64,000 nt of DNA, from positions 1,860,001 to 1,924,000 of the forward strand of contig NZ_CP010836.1 in NCBI RefSeq assembly GCF_000935025.1, written 5' to 3'. Position numbers and translations under genes: made by a program. Positions 45,654 to 54,198 of this stretch are shown one piece after another (positions within the stretch are counted from its first letter, which is position 1; each line of letters opens with the position of its first letter). The DNA comes from Sphingomonas hengshuiensis. Lineage in GTDB: Bacteria; Pseudomonadota; Alphaproteobacteria; Sphingomonadales; Sphingomonadaceae. The notes under the pieces are model-generated. The model made no database searches, was not told where the DNA came from, and saw only the letters and a program-made list of their open reading frames with translations.

Positions 45654-47009
45654 ATGGTGACCGCACCAGGCGACGCGCTCGCGCCGCGCCGGGGCATCGG
45701 CCTTGTCGGCGGGCTTTCGGCCAATCTCCTCAACATGATCGGCATCGGGCCGTTCATCACGATCCCGCTCGCGCTCGCGGCGATGGGCGGGCCGCAGGCG
45801 CTGCTCGGCTGGCTGCTGGGCGCGGTGCTGTGCCTGTTCGACGGCTTTGTCTGGGCGGAGCTGGGCTCGACGCTGCCGCGTTCGGGCGGCCCTTTCCACT
45901 ATCTGCGCGAGGCATTCGGCCCGTCCAAGCTGGGCCGCCTGTTCGGGTTTCTATACCTGTGGCAGACGCTGCTGATCGGCCCGATGTCGATCGCATCGGG
46001 CACGGTCGGGCTAGCGCAATATGCGACCTATCTCGTCCCCTCGCTGACCGGCTGGGGCATCGCCGCGCTGGCCGCGGGCGTCTGCCTGCTCAACACCGGG
46101 CTGCTCTGGCGCGACGTGCGCTCGATCCAGCGGCTGTCGATCACGGTCAGCGTGATCGTGATCGGCGCATGCCTGTGGATCATCCTGAGCGGCGCGCTCC
46201 ATTTCAACGCCGCCCGCGCCTTCGACTTTCCCGCCAACGCCTTCTCCCCCACCCATGGCTTCTGGATGGGGCTGGGCGCCGCGACGCTGATCGGCGTCTA
46301 TGATTATGGCGGCTACAATAATGTCTGCATGCTGGGCGGCGAAGTCCGCGACGCCCAGCGCACCATCCCGCGCGCCGTGCTGCTGTCGATCCCGATCGTC
46401 GCGGCGCTGTATATCGGGTTGAACCTCGCGATCCTGGGCGTGCTGCCGTGGCGCGAGGCGATGCAGTCCAAGGCGGTGGTCGCCGAGTTCATGCAGGCGC
46501 TCTACGGCCCGATCGGCGGCATCACCGTGGCGATCCTGATCCTGATCGCGAGCTGGGGATCGGCGCTGGTCGTGCTGCTCGGCTATTCGCGCGTGCCCTA
46601 TGCCGCCGCGGTCGAAGGCGAGTTCTTCGCGCCCTTTGCCCGGTTGCACAAAAAGGGCGGCTTCCCGGCGATTTCGCTGCTGTTCATGGGCATCGCCTCC
46701 GCCGTCGCGTGCCTGGTGTCGCTCGACAACCTCATCGCGGTGCTGATCGTCATCCAGACGCTGTTCCAATATACCGCGCAATGCTTCGCGGTGGTGATGC
46801 TGCGGCGGCGCAATCCAGTCGCGCAGCCGGGGCAGTTCCGCATGCCGCTCTACCCGCTGCCGGTGATCGTCACGCTGGCGGGGTGGCTGTACATCGTCGC
46901 GACGGGCAAGCCGGTGCATATCCTTGCGGGCATTGTGATGATGCTGCTCGGCACCGGGCTGTTCCTGCTGCTGTCCAAGCGGCGCGCAAGCTGGCCGTTC
47001 GAACGATGA
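45654..47009 (+). CDS. APC-family amino-acid (or glycosyl-amino-acid) permease
   Basis: A 451-aa, 12-segment inner-membrane transporter. The helix-1 motif NMIGIGPFITIPLALAAMGG and the AELGSTLPRSGGPFHYLREAFG block are typical of APC amino-acid permeases, including the FrlA-like ones that carry fructosyl-amino acids. The stop overlaps the kinase start (ATGA), and the kinase gene in turn overlaps GH4. A permease of this class coupled to a sugar kinase and a phospho-glycosidase suggests a sugar-amino-acid conjugate as cargo. That is inference; family and topology are secure. Confidence 0.85.
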   Translation: MVTAPGDALAPRRGIGLVGGLSANLLNMIGIGPFITIPLALAAMGGPQALLGWLLGAVLCLFDGFVWAELGSTLPRSGGPFHYLREAFGPSKLGRLFGFLYLWQTLLIGPMSIASGTVGLAQYATYLVPSLTGWGIAALAAGVCLLNTGLLWRDVRSIQRLSITVSVIVIGACLWIILSGALHFNAARAFDFPANAFSPTHGFWMGLGAATLIGVYDYGGYNNVCMLGGEVRDAQRTIPRAVLLSIPIVAALYIGLNLAILGVLPWREAMQSKAVVAEFMQALYGPIGGITVAILILIASWGSALVVLLGYSRVPYAAAVEGEFFAPFARLHKKGGFPAISLLFMGIASAVACLVSLDNLIAVLIVIQTLFQYTAQCFAVVMLRRRNPVAQPGQFRMPLYPLPVIVTLAGWLYIVATGKPVHILAGIVMMLLGTGLFLLLSKRRASWPFER

Positions 47010-47929
47010 GCGGCCCGCTCGACGTCGCGGTGGTCGGCGAAATCTATATCGACCATGTCTTCAGTGGTTTCCACGCCTGGCCGCAGCCGGGCGAGGAAGT
47101 GACCACCGACGCCTATACCCGCGAGATGGGCGGCGGCGCCGCGGCGACGGCCTGCGGGCTCGCGCGGCTGGGCCGTTCGGTGGCGCTGGTCGGGCTGGTC
47201 GGCGCCGACGACCTGCCGTGGTTCAGCGCGCGCCTCGCCGCCTATGGCATTTCGCCGAGCGGGCTGCGCGTCGGCGCGGGCGCGAGCGGGACGACGATCA
47301 GCGTCTCCACCGCCGAGGACCGCTCGTTCTTCACCCATATCGGCGTCAACCGCCAGATCGGCGCGCTGGCCGCCGGCGATGGGCTCGCGGTGCTGACCAA
47401 CGCCCGGCACGTCCATTTCGCGATGCCGCTGGCGCGCGACGTGGCCGATGCGGTGCTGCCGGTGCTGGCGGCGGCGGGGATCACGACGTCGCTCGACATG
47501 GGGTATCAGCCCGAATGGCTGGCCGATCCCGCCAACGCCGCGACGATGGCCGCGATCGACCATCTCATCCCGAACGAGAAAGAAGCCGAGCTGCTGTGCG
47601 GCAGCACCGAGGTCGATGCCTATTTCGAGCGTGCCGCCGCACTGGGCATCGCGCATCCGATGCTCAAGCTGGGCGCACGCGGCGCCGCGGCGCGGGAGAA
47701 TAGCGAGACCGTCATCGTGACCCCGCCCCCGGTCGTCGCCGTCGACGCCACCGGCGCGGGCGATGCGTTCGACGCCGGCTTTATCGACGCACTGCTCGAC
47801 GGCACCGATGCGCGGGGCCGCTTGCAGCGCGGCTGCATCACCGGCGCGCTTTCCACTCGCAAACCCGGCGCGCTGGCCGCCATTCCCGACCGAACGGAAC
47901 TCTGGAGCATTCATGACCGCATCTACTGA
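47006..47929 (+). CDS. PfkB-family carbohydrate kinase
   Basis: A 307-aa ribokinase-fold enzyme. EMGGGAAATACGLARLGRSV is the first PfkB signature region and VDATGAGDAFDAGFIDALL the second, with the catalytic Asp in GAGD. It would phosphorylate a sugar hydroxyl in the cytoplasm using ATP. It starts inside the APC stop and overlaps GH4 by 17 bp, so the three products are made together. FrlD, the fructoselysine 6-kinase encoded next to an APC permease, is the closest contextual parallel. GH4 enzymes need 6-phosphorylated glycosides in many cases, so this kinase may produce the GH4 substrate after non-PTS uptake. Confidence 0.82.
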   Translation: MSGPLDVAVVGEIYIDHVFSGFHAWPQPGEEVTTDAYTREMGGGAAATACGLARLGRSVALVGLVGADDLPWFSARLAAYGISPSGLRVGAGASGTTISVSTAEDRSFFTHIGVNRQIGALAAGDGLAVLTNARHVHFAMPLARDVADAVLPVLAAAGITTSLDMGYQPEWLADPANAATMAAIDHLIPNEKEAELLCGSTEVDAYFERAAALGIAHPMLKLGARGAAARENSETVIVTPPPVVAVDATGAGDAFDAGFIDALLDGTDARGRLQRGCITGALSTRKPGALAAIPDRTELWSIHDRIY

Positions 47930-49292
47930 CCGCAAGCTGACCCTGATCGGTGGCGGCGGGGTTCGCACGCCCCTCGTCACATTCGGCGTCAACGATGCCG
48001 CCGAGGCGCTGGGCGCCCGCGAGCTGGTGCTGTGGGACCCCGATGCCGACCGGCTGGCGATCATGGCGGCGCTGGGCCGCGCGATCGTCAAGGCCGAGGG
48101 CGGCAGCCTGATCGTGCGCGAGGCGGCATCGATCGAAGACGCCGTCGAGGGCGCAGCGTTCGTGATGAATTCGATCCGCATCGGCGGCATCGCAGGTCGC
48201 GCCGCCGACGAGCGCACGACGATCGACCATGGCTTTCCGGGTCAGGAGACCACCGGCCCCGCCGGCGCCGCGATGGCGCTGCGCACCGTCCCCGTCGCCA
48301 TTCAGCAGGCCAGGCTGGTCGAGACGCTGAGCCCCGATGGCTGGATCGTCAACTTCACCAACCCGGCGGGCCTGATCACCCAGGCGATCGCCAACCACAC
48401 CAACGCCAAGATCGTCGGCATCTGCGACACGCCGACCGAGCTGTTCCACAATATCGCGCATGCGCTGGGCGCGACGCTGGCCGATGTCGAGTGCGACTAT
48501 GTCGGGCTCAACCATCTCGGCTGGGTTCGCGGCATCCGGCTGCACGGCGAGGATGTGTTCGATCGCGTGCTGGGCGACGATGCGGTGCTCGACAAGCTCT
48601 ATTCGGCGCCGGTGTTCGACAAGGCGATGATCCGCGCGCTGCGGCTGATCCCCACCGAATATCTGTTCTTCTATTACGAGCGCCGCCGCGCACTGGCCAA
48701 CCAGTGCAAGCACGGATCGAGCCGCGGCACCGAAGTCGAGGCGCTCAACATCGAGCTGATCAAGACGCTGCGCGACCGGCTGGGCGCCGATGACGGGCCG
48801 GGCGCGATTGCCGCCTATGCCGCCTATCTCAATCGCCGTTCGGGTTCGTACATGAAGCTGGAGGCCGAAGGCGGATCGGCATTCGATCCCGAATCGACCT
48901 TTGACATCGATCCGTTCCGCGTCGCCAGCGGCTATCACCGCATCGCCATCGACGTGATGAGCGCGCTAACCGGCGCGCGTCCGGCGACGATCGTGGTCAA
49001 CACGCGCAATCGCGGCGCCCTGCCCGACCTGACCGATCGCGACATCGTCGAGACCTCGTCGCGGATCGAGCGTGACAGCATCACCCCGCTGCCGATCGCC
49101 CCCTTGCCCGACCCGGCGATCGGGCTGGTCCACGGGATCAAGGCGTATGAGCGCGCGGCGATCGACGCGGCGCTGACGGGTGAGCGGCCGACGGCGCGCA
49201 AGGCGTTGCTGATCCATCCCGCGATCGGCGAATGGGACCCGACCGGCGCGCTGCTCAACGACCTGCTCGACCCGACCTGCGCGCATTGCTGA
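47913..49292 (+). CDS. GH4 6-phospho-glycosidase (6-phospho-beta-glucosidase-like)
   Basis: A 459-aa NAD- and metal-dependent glycosidase. The N-terminal dinucleotide motif LTLIGGGGVRTP, the FTNPAG segment (148-153), and the metal ligands Cys171 (VGICDTPTEL) and His201 (GLNHLGW) match the 6-phospho-beta-glucosidase branch of GH4. The reaction is a redox-assisted elimination at C3, which permits unusual aglycones. The start at 47913 has GGAG upstream and gives the glycine-rich loop at the right place. There is no PTS in the window; phosphorylation is probably by the upstream PfkB kinase. Confidence 0.9.
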   Translation: MTASTDRKLTLIGGGGVRTPLVTFGVNDAAEALGARELVLWDPDADRLAIMAALGRAIVKAEGGSLIVREAASIEDAVEGAAFVMNSIRIGGIAGRAADERTTIDHGFPGQETTGPAGAAMALRTVPVAIQQARLVETLSPDGWIVNFTNPAGLITQAIANHTNAKIVGICDTPTELFHNIAHALGATLADVECDYVGLNHLGWVRGIRLHGEDVFDRVLGDDAVLDKLYSAPVFDKAMIRALRLIPTEYLFFYYERRRALANQCKHGSSRGTEVEALNIELIKTLRDRLGADDGPGAIAAYAAYLNRRSGSYMKLEAEGGSAFDPESTFDIDPFRVASGYHRIAIDVMSALTGARPATIVVNTRNRGALPDLTDRDIVETSSRIERDSITPLPIAPLPDPAIGLVHGIKAYERAAIDAALTGERPTARKALLIHPAIGEWDPTGALLNDLLDPTCAHC

Positions 49293-49299
49293 CCGAGCG

Positions 49300-49464
49300 A
49301 TGATCGTCCGCCCGTCGCCCGAACCGTGCCCCGCCCCTGTGCCCGCCCTGGCGTGCGCAGCGGGGCGGGTCGATGCGGCGGCGTTGAATATCCTGTTCGC
49401 GCTGGCGGCGCCGCCGGCCCCCACCGGCGGCAACGCCCGCGCGACCCTGCGGTGGATCGAGTGA
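49300..49464 (+). CDS. Small ORF coupled to the M61 peptidase gene, possible remnant
   Basis: Encodes 54 residues (MIVRPSPEPCPAPVPALACA ...), Ala/Pro-rich, ending RATLRWIE. It sits 7 bp after GH4 and its stop overlaps the GTG start of the peptidase (GTGA), as do other genuine junctions here. No family is recognised. It may be a true small protein or the tail of a deleted gene that preserves translational coupling. Confidence 0.4.
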   Translation: MIVRPSPEPCPAPVPALACAAGRVDAAALNILFALAAPPAPTGGNARATLRWIE

Positions 49465-51299
49465 AGCGCAAACCCCTCGCGCTAGCTCTTCTGCCGCTGA
49501 TCGGCGCCGCACCCAGACCGGATGCGGCGCCGATCCTGATCGCAGTCGACGCACGCGATGTCGCGCACGGCATCGTCACGGTCACCGAGACGCTGCCCGC
49601 ACGGCCCCCCGGAGCGCTGACGCTGCGCTATCCCCGTTGGATACCGGGCACGCACCACGCATCCGGGCCGATCGCGCGGCTGGCCGGATTGCGGTTCACG
49701 CAGAATGGCAGGCCGGTGGCGTGGGTGCGCGACGCCGTCGATCCGTATAGCTTTCACCTGACCTTGCCCGCGCGGGGGCCGCTGGTGGCGCAGTTCGCCT
49801 ATTTGTCGCCGACCGACGGCGCGCAGGGCGACGTGACGATGACCCCGGCGATGCAGATCCTGTCGTGGCACACCGTCTCGCTCTATCCTGCCGGCGTGCC
49901 GGTGGCGGCGCTTCGGGTGCAGGCGCGCGCGACCTTCCCGCAGGGCTGGCGTTCGGCAAGCGCATTGGGGCCGGAGGATGCCGGGGACGACGTCGCCTAT
50001 CCCGAGACCGACTATGCCACGCTGGTCGATTCGCCCGTGCTCGCGGCGCGCGCGATGCGCCGCGAGACGCTGGCACCGGGGGTGCGGCTGAACATTGCCG
50101 CGGACACGCCGGAACAGCTTGCCGCCACCCCCGATCAGATCGCCGCGCATCGCGCGATGGTGCGCCAGGCGCTCGCGGTTTTCGGGGCGCGTCCCTTCCG
50201 CCGCTACGACTTCCTGTTCTGGCTGTCGGACACGATGGACGGCCAGGGGCTGGAGCATCGCGCATCGTCCGAGAATGGCGTCCCTGCGGGCTATTTCACC
50301 GACTGGGCGCATATGGCGGCGCGGCGGAACCTGCTCGCGCATGAATTCACCCATAGCTGGAACGGCAAGTTCCGCCGCCCCGCCGGGCTGCTCACCCCCG
50401 ATTTCGCGACGCCGATGCGCGGCGAGCTGTTGTGGATGTATGAGGGGCAGACGCGGTTCTGGGATTATGTCCTGCAAAGCCGCAGCGGGCTGGTCGACCG
50501 GCAGGATACGCTGGACGGGCTCGCGCGGATCGCCGCCTATTACCAGTCCGCCCCCGCCTTTGACTGGCGCAGCATCGCCGATACCGCGAACGACGTGCTG
50601 ATGCCCGGCGACCAGGGTCGGGGATGGGCCGATTATCAGGGCTCGTCGGATTATTACGAGGCGGGCAAGCTGGTGTGGCTCGACATCGACCAGCTGATCC
50701 GCGCGCGCACCGGCAATGCCCGCTCGCTCGACGATTTCGCCGCGATCTTCTTTGCGGGGGGGAGTGCGGGGGCGCCGGTCTCGCCCTATGGGCTGCCGGA
50801 CATCGTCGCGGCGCTGAACCGCGTGATGCCCTATGACTGGATGCGCTATCTGCGCAGCCATCTCTACACGCCCGCGCGGCCGCCGCTCGACTGGATCGCG
50901 CGCGGTGGCTACCGCCTCGCCTTTGTCGACACGCCGCCGCCCTATTGGCAGTCGATCGAGCTGCGCGCGGGCGCCAGCGACCTGCGCCACGCGATCGGGC
51001 TGTCGGTCGGCGCGGATGGCGGGGTGCGCGACGTCGCGTGGGAGGGGCCGGCGTATCGCGCCGGGATGGCGCCGGGCGCCACGATCCTCCAGGTCGCGGG
51101 CCAGCCCTTCACCACCGCCGCGCTGCTGCGCGCGATCCGCGAGGCCAAGGGCGGCACCCGACCGATCGACTTGACCGTGCGCCAGTCGGGGGAGGTGCGC
51201 GCGGTGTCCATCCCGTGGTTCGGCGGGCTGCGCTATCCGACATTGGAGCGGGTCGGCACTGGCCCCGCCGGGCTCGACCAGATGCTGGCGCCGCGATGA
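49461..51299 (+). CDS. M61 family glycyl-aminopeptidase-like metallopeptidase with PDZ domain
   Basis: A 612-aa exported protein (signal peptide KRKPLALALLPLIGAAPR). The zinc motif HEFTH is at 294-298 with the downstream Glu in WMYEGQTRFW. An N-terminal beta domain precedes the catalytic domain and a C-terminal PDZ domain begins near 515 (AYRAGMAPGATILQVAGQPF). M61 enzymes release N-terminal Gly/Ala residues. The GTG start at 49461 is set by overlap with the upstream small ORF, and the stop overlaps the GH2 start (ATGA). Its place between glycosidases suggests it trims the peptide part of glycopeptides in the periplasm. Confidence 0.88.
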   Translation: MKRKPLALALLPLIGAAPRPDAAPILIAVDARDVAHGIVTVTETLPARPPGALTLRYPRWIPGTHHASGPIARLAGLRFTQNGRPVAWVRDAVDPYSFHLTLPARGPLVAQFAYLSPTDGAQGDVTMTPAMQILSWHTVSLYPAGVPVAALRVQARATFPQGWRSASALGPEDAGDDVAYPETDYATLVDSPVLAARAMRRETLAPGVRLNIAADTPEQLAATPDQIAAHRAMVRQALAVFGARPFRRYDFLFWLSDTMDGQGLEHRASSENGVPAGYFTDWAHMAARRNLLAHEFTHSWNGKFRRPAGLLTPDFATPMRGELLWMYEGQTRFWDYVLQSRSGLVDRQDTLDGLARIAAYYQSAPAFDWRSIADTANDVLMPGDQGRGWADYQGSSDYYEAGKLVWLDIDQLIRARTGNARSLDDFAAIFFAGGSAGAPVSPYGLPDIVAALNRVMPYDWMRYLRSHLYTPARPPLDWIARGGYRLAFVDTPPPYWQSIELRAGASDLRHAIGLSVGADGGVRDVAWEGPAYRAGMAPGATILQVAGQPFTTAALLRAIREAKGGTRPIDLTVRQSGEVRAVSIPWFGGLRYPTLERVGTGPAGLDQMLAPR

Positions 51300-54169
51300 C
51301 GGGCCCCGCTTCCACACGGCGCGGGTTCCTGGGCGGATCGGCGGCGGCGGGCGGGATGGCGGCGACTGGGCTGCCGATGCCGCTGGCGGCCACCCCGGCG
51401 ATTGCGAAAAGCCCGCGCGAGACGCTGTCGCTCGACGGCGGGTGGCGGTTCCACGAGGGCGATATCCCCTTCCCCCCGATCCTCGACCACGAAGCCGCCT
51501 ATGCCCATGCCAAGGCGGGCAATGCCGAGGGCGCGGCGGCGAGCGATTATGACGATGGCGACTGGCGCCGGGTGGCGCTGCCGCACGACTGGGCGCTGGG
51601 GCAGCCGTTCGACGCGGCGGCGAATATCGATCAGGGCTATCGGCGGCGCGGGATCGGCTGGTATCGCCGCACCTTCGCGCTGGCGCCCGAGGATCGCGAC
51701 CGCGCGCTCGAACTGCGCTTCGACGGGATCGCCACGCATGCGACGCTGTGGATCAACGGCACGCTGGCGCATCGCCAGTTTGGCGGCTTCACCGGCTTCA
51801 CGATCGATCTGTCGCCGTTCGCGCTCTATGGCGACGACCTCAACACGCTGGCAATCCGCGTCGATGCCGATGCCACCGAGGGTTGGTGGTACGAAGGCGC
51901 AGGGATCTATCGCCACGTCTGGCTGATCAAGCGCGCGCCGGTGCATATCGTCAGCGACGGCGTCCATGCCGATCCGCGCCGCGACCCCGCCGGGCAGTGG
52001 CGCGTGCCGGTGACGGTGGCGCTTCGCAACAGCGGCGATGCCGCCGCCGGGGTGACGGCTTCGGTTCGGCTGACCGGCCCCGATGGCGAGCCCGCGGGCG
52101 GCGCGACGACAACGCTGACGATCCCCCCGGCGGGAAGCGCAACCGCCAGCGTGTCGCTCGCGGTCGCATCGCCCCAGCTCTGGTCGCCGGACGGCCCCGC
52201 GCTCTACCGTGTCGAGACCCGGTTGGTGCAGGACGGCGCCGTGGTGGATGCGACCGAGACCCGAATCGGCTTCCGCACCCTCCGCTTCGACGCCGACCAT
52301 GGCTTTTTCCTCAACGACCAGCCGCTCAAGATCCGCGGCGCCTGCGCGCATCAGGACCATGCCGGGGTCGGCGTCGCGGTGCCCGACAGCCTGTGGGATT
52401 TCCGGCTGCGGCGGTTGAAGGCGATGGGCGCGAATGCGCTGCGCTGTGCGCATAATCCCCCGGCGCCCGAATTGCTCGACGCCGCTGACCGGCTGGGGGT
52501 GATGATCCTGAACGAGCATCGCGAGTTGAGCGCCGCCGCGGACATACTCGAGCGGCTGGCATTCCTCGTGCGGCGCGACCGCAACCACCCCAGCGTGATC
52601 CTGTGGTCGCTGTGCAACGAGGAATCGCTGCAATCGAGCGGGATCGGCGTGGCGATGGTCCGGCGGATGAAGGCCGTGGTCCGCGCGCTCGACGACAGCC
52701 GCCCGATCACCGCCGCGCTGAACGGCGCGATGTTCGCGAGCCCGAACATCGCGGGCGAACTGGACGTGGTGGGGTTCAACTATGGCACCGCGCAGTTCGA
52801 CCGCTTCCATGCCGCATTCCCCGACATGCCGCTGCTGAGTTCGGAGGACACCTCCGCCTATATGACGCGCGGCGCCGCGACCACCGACCGGGCGGCGCAT
52901 GTCCTGGCCGATGACGACAGCGAACATGCCGGGTGGGGCCTCACCCACCGCGCGGCATGGGCGGCGGTGGCGGATCGGCCCTTCCTCGCGGGCGGGTTCT
53001 TCTGGACCGGGTTCGACTATCGCGGCGAGCCGACGCCGTTCGAATGGCCGAGCGTGGGGTCGTTCTTCGGCGCAATGGACCTTTGCGGGTTCGCCAAGAG
53101 CGGGTTTCACATCCGTCGCGCACTGTGGAGCGACGCGCCGGTGCTCGAGCTGTGGCCGCATTGGAACTGGGCGGGGCGCGAGGGGCAGCCTGTGCCGCTG
53201 CTCGCGATCACCAATGCCGAGCGCGTGGTGCTCCGGCTGAACGGGCGCGTGGTTGCCGACCTTCTCCTGGCGGGCGATGTGCTCGCGCGCGCGACGCTCG
53301 CTTATGCCCCCGGCGTGCTGGAGGCGATTGGCTATCGCGACGGCAGGCCGGTTGCGCATCGGCGGATCGAGACGGCGGGGCCGCCGGTGGCGCTGCGGCT
53401 GACGCCCGACCGCGCGACGCTGGCCGGCGATGGGCGCGACACCGTGCCGGTGACCGTCGAGGCGATCGACGCCCGAGGGCGCGCAGTGCCGGTCGCGCAG
53501 GACGCGATCGGCTTCCATATCACCGGCGGTACGATCCTCGGCGTGGGCAATGGCGACCCGAACAGCCATGAAAGCGACCTGCCCGAAGCAGACGGCACCC
53601 GCGCGCGCCGCCGCCTGTTCAACGGGCTCGCGCAGATCCTCGTCCAGGCGCCCGGCGCCGGGCCGGTCCTGCTCACGGCACAGGCCGACGGACTGCGCCC
53701 CGCTACGCTAAAGCTCACGGCATCCGCCGGAGCGCAGCCGACGGTGCCGCCGCTGGACGGCCGCCAGCAGCTCACCGAGTGGCGCGTCGCCCCCGCCAGC
53801 GCGACTCCCCCCGAGCCGAACCGCGCTCTTGCGGCGGGCGACATGAACAGCTGGGCGTGGCTGAAGCCCGGAACGGTCGAGCCGGGGAACCCGGAGGCCC
53901 GCTTTGTCGTTTTCCGGCTGACGTTTACGTCTCGCGCCGCTGTCTCGGCACGCGGGGGGCAGCTGCTCTTCGCCAGCCTTGCAGGCGCGGCGCGCGTGTC
54001 GCTGGACGGCCAACAGGTCGCCGCCAAAACCGATCCTTCACCCGCGCGCCTCTCGATCCCGCTGCCCGCGGGGAGCGGCGCGCATGTGCTGGAAATCCTG
54101 TTCGACAGCGGCGGGACGACCACGCCCTTCGGGCTGGCCGGCAGCGTTTCCGTCCTGCCCGCCCGCTAA
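51296..54169 (+). CDS. GH2 beta-galactosidase-type glycoside hydrolase, Tat-exported
   Basis: A 957-aa protein with a twin-arginine signal (STRRGFLGGSAAAGGMAATG). Sugar-binding, Ig-like and TIM-barrel domains of GH2 follow in order. The acid/base is Glu442 in LWSLCNEES and the likely nucleophile is Glu517 in LLSSEDTSAY. Further C-terminal Ig-like domains (DUF4982 type) and a final galactose-binding-like beta domain (about 840-957) are present. LRCAHNPPAPELLDAADRLG is characteristic of GalB-like beta-galactosidases, although beta-mannosidase or beta-glucuronidase activity cannot be excluded. The start overlaps the M61 stop (ATGA). Confidence 0.9.
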   Translation: MTGPASTRRGFLGGSAAAGGMAATGLPMPLAATPAIAKSPRETLSLDGGWRFHEGDIPFPPILDHEAAYAHAKAGNAEGAAASDYDDGDWRRVALPHDWALGQPFDAAANIDQGYRRRGIGWYRRTFALAPEDRDRALELRFDGIATHATLWINGTLAHRQFGGFTGFTIDLSPFALYGDDLNTLAIRVDADATEGWWYEGAGIYRHVWLIKRAPVHIVSDGVHADPRRDPAGQWRVPVTVALRNSGDAAAGVTASVRLTGPDGEPAGGATTTLTIPPAGSATASVSLAVASPQLWSPDGPALYRVETRLVQDGAVVDATETRIGFRTLRFDADHGFFLNDQPLKIRGACAHQDHAGVGVAVPDSLWDFRLRRLKAMGANALRCAHNPPAPELLDAADRLGVMILNEHRELSAAADILERLAFLVRRDRNHPSVILWSLCNEESLQSSGIGVAMVRRMKAVVRALDDSRPITAALNGAMFASPNIAGELDVVGFNYGTAQFDRFHAAFPDMPLLSSEDTSAYMTRGAATTDRAAHVLADDDSEHAGWGLTHRAAWAAVADRPFLAGGFFWTGFDYRGEPTPFEWPSVGSFFGAMDLCGFAKSGFHIRRALWSDAPVLELWPHWNWAGREGQPVPLLAITNAERVVLRLNGRVVADLLLAGDVLARATLAYAPGVLEAIGYRDGRPVAHRRIETAGPPVALRLTPDRATLAGDGRDTVPVTVEAIDARGRAVPVAQDAIGFHITGGTILGVGNGDPNSHESDLPEADGTRARRRLFNGLAQILVQAPGAGPVLLTAQADGLRPATLKLTASAGAQPTVPPLDGRQQLTEWRVAPASATPPEPNRALAAGDMNSWAWLKPGTVEPGNPEARFVVFRLTFTSRAAVSARGGQLLFASLAGAARVSLDGQQVAAKTDPSPARLSIPLPAGSGAHVLEILFDSGGTTTPFGLAGSVSVLPAR

Positions 54170-54198
54170 GCCCCCGCCCTTTCACCGAAAGCCGTTCC

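Noticed and set aside
45654..47929. Calling the APC permease and kinase frlA/frlD outright
   Set aside because: The fructoselysine deglycase FrlB is not adjacent and GH4 follows instead, so the Amadori assignment is only an analogy.
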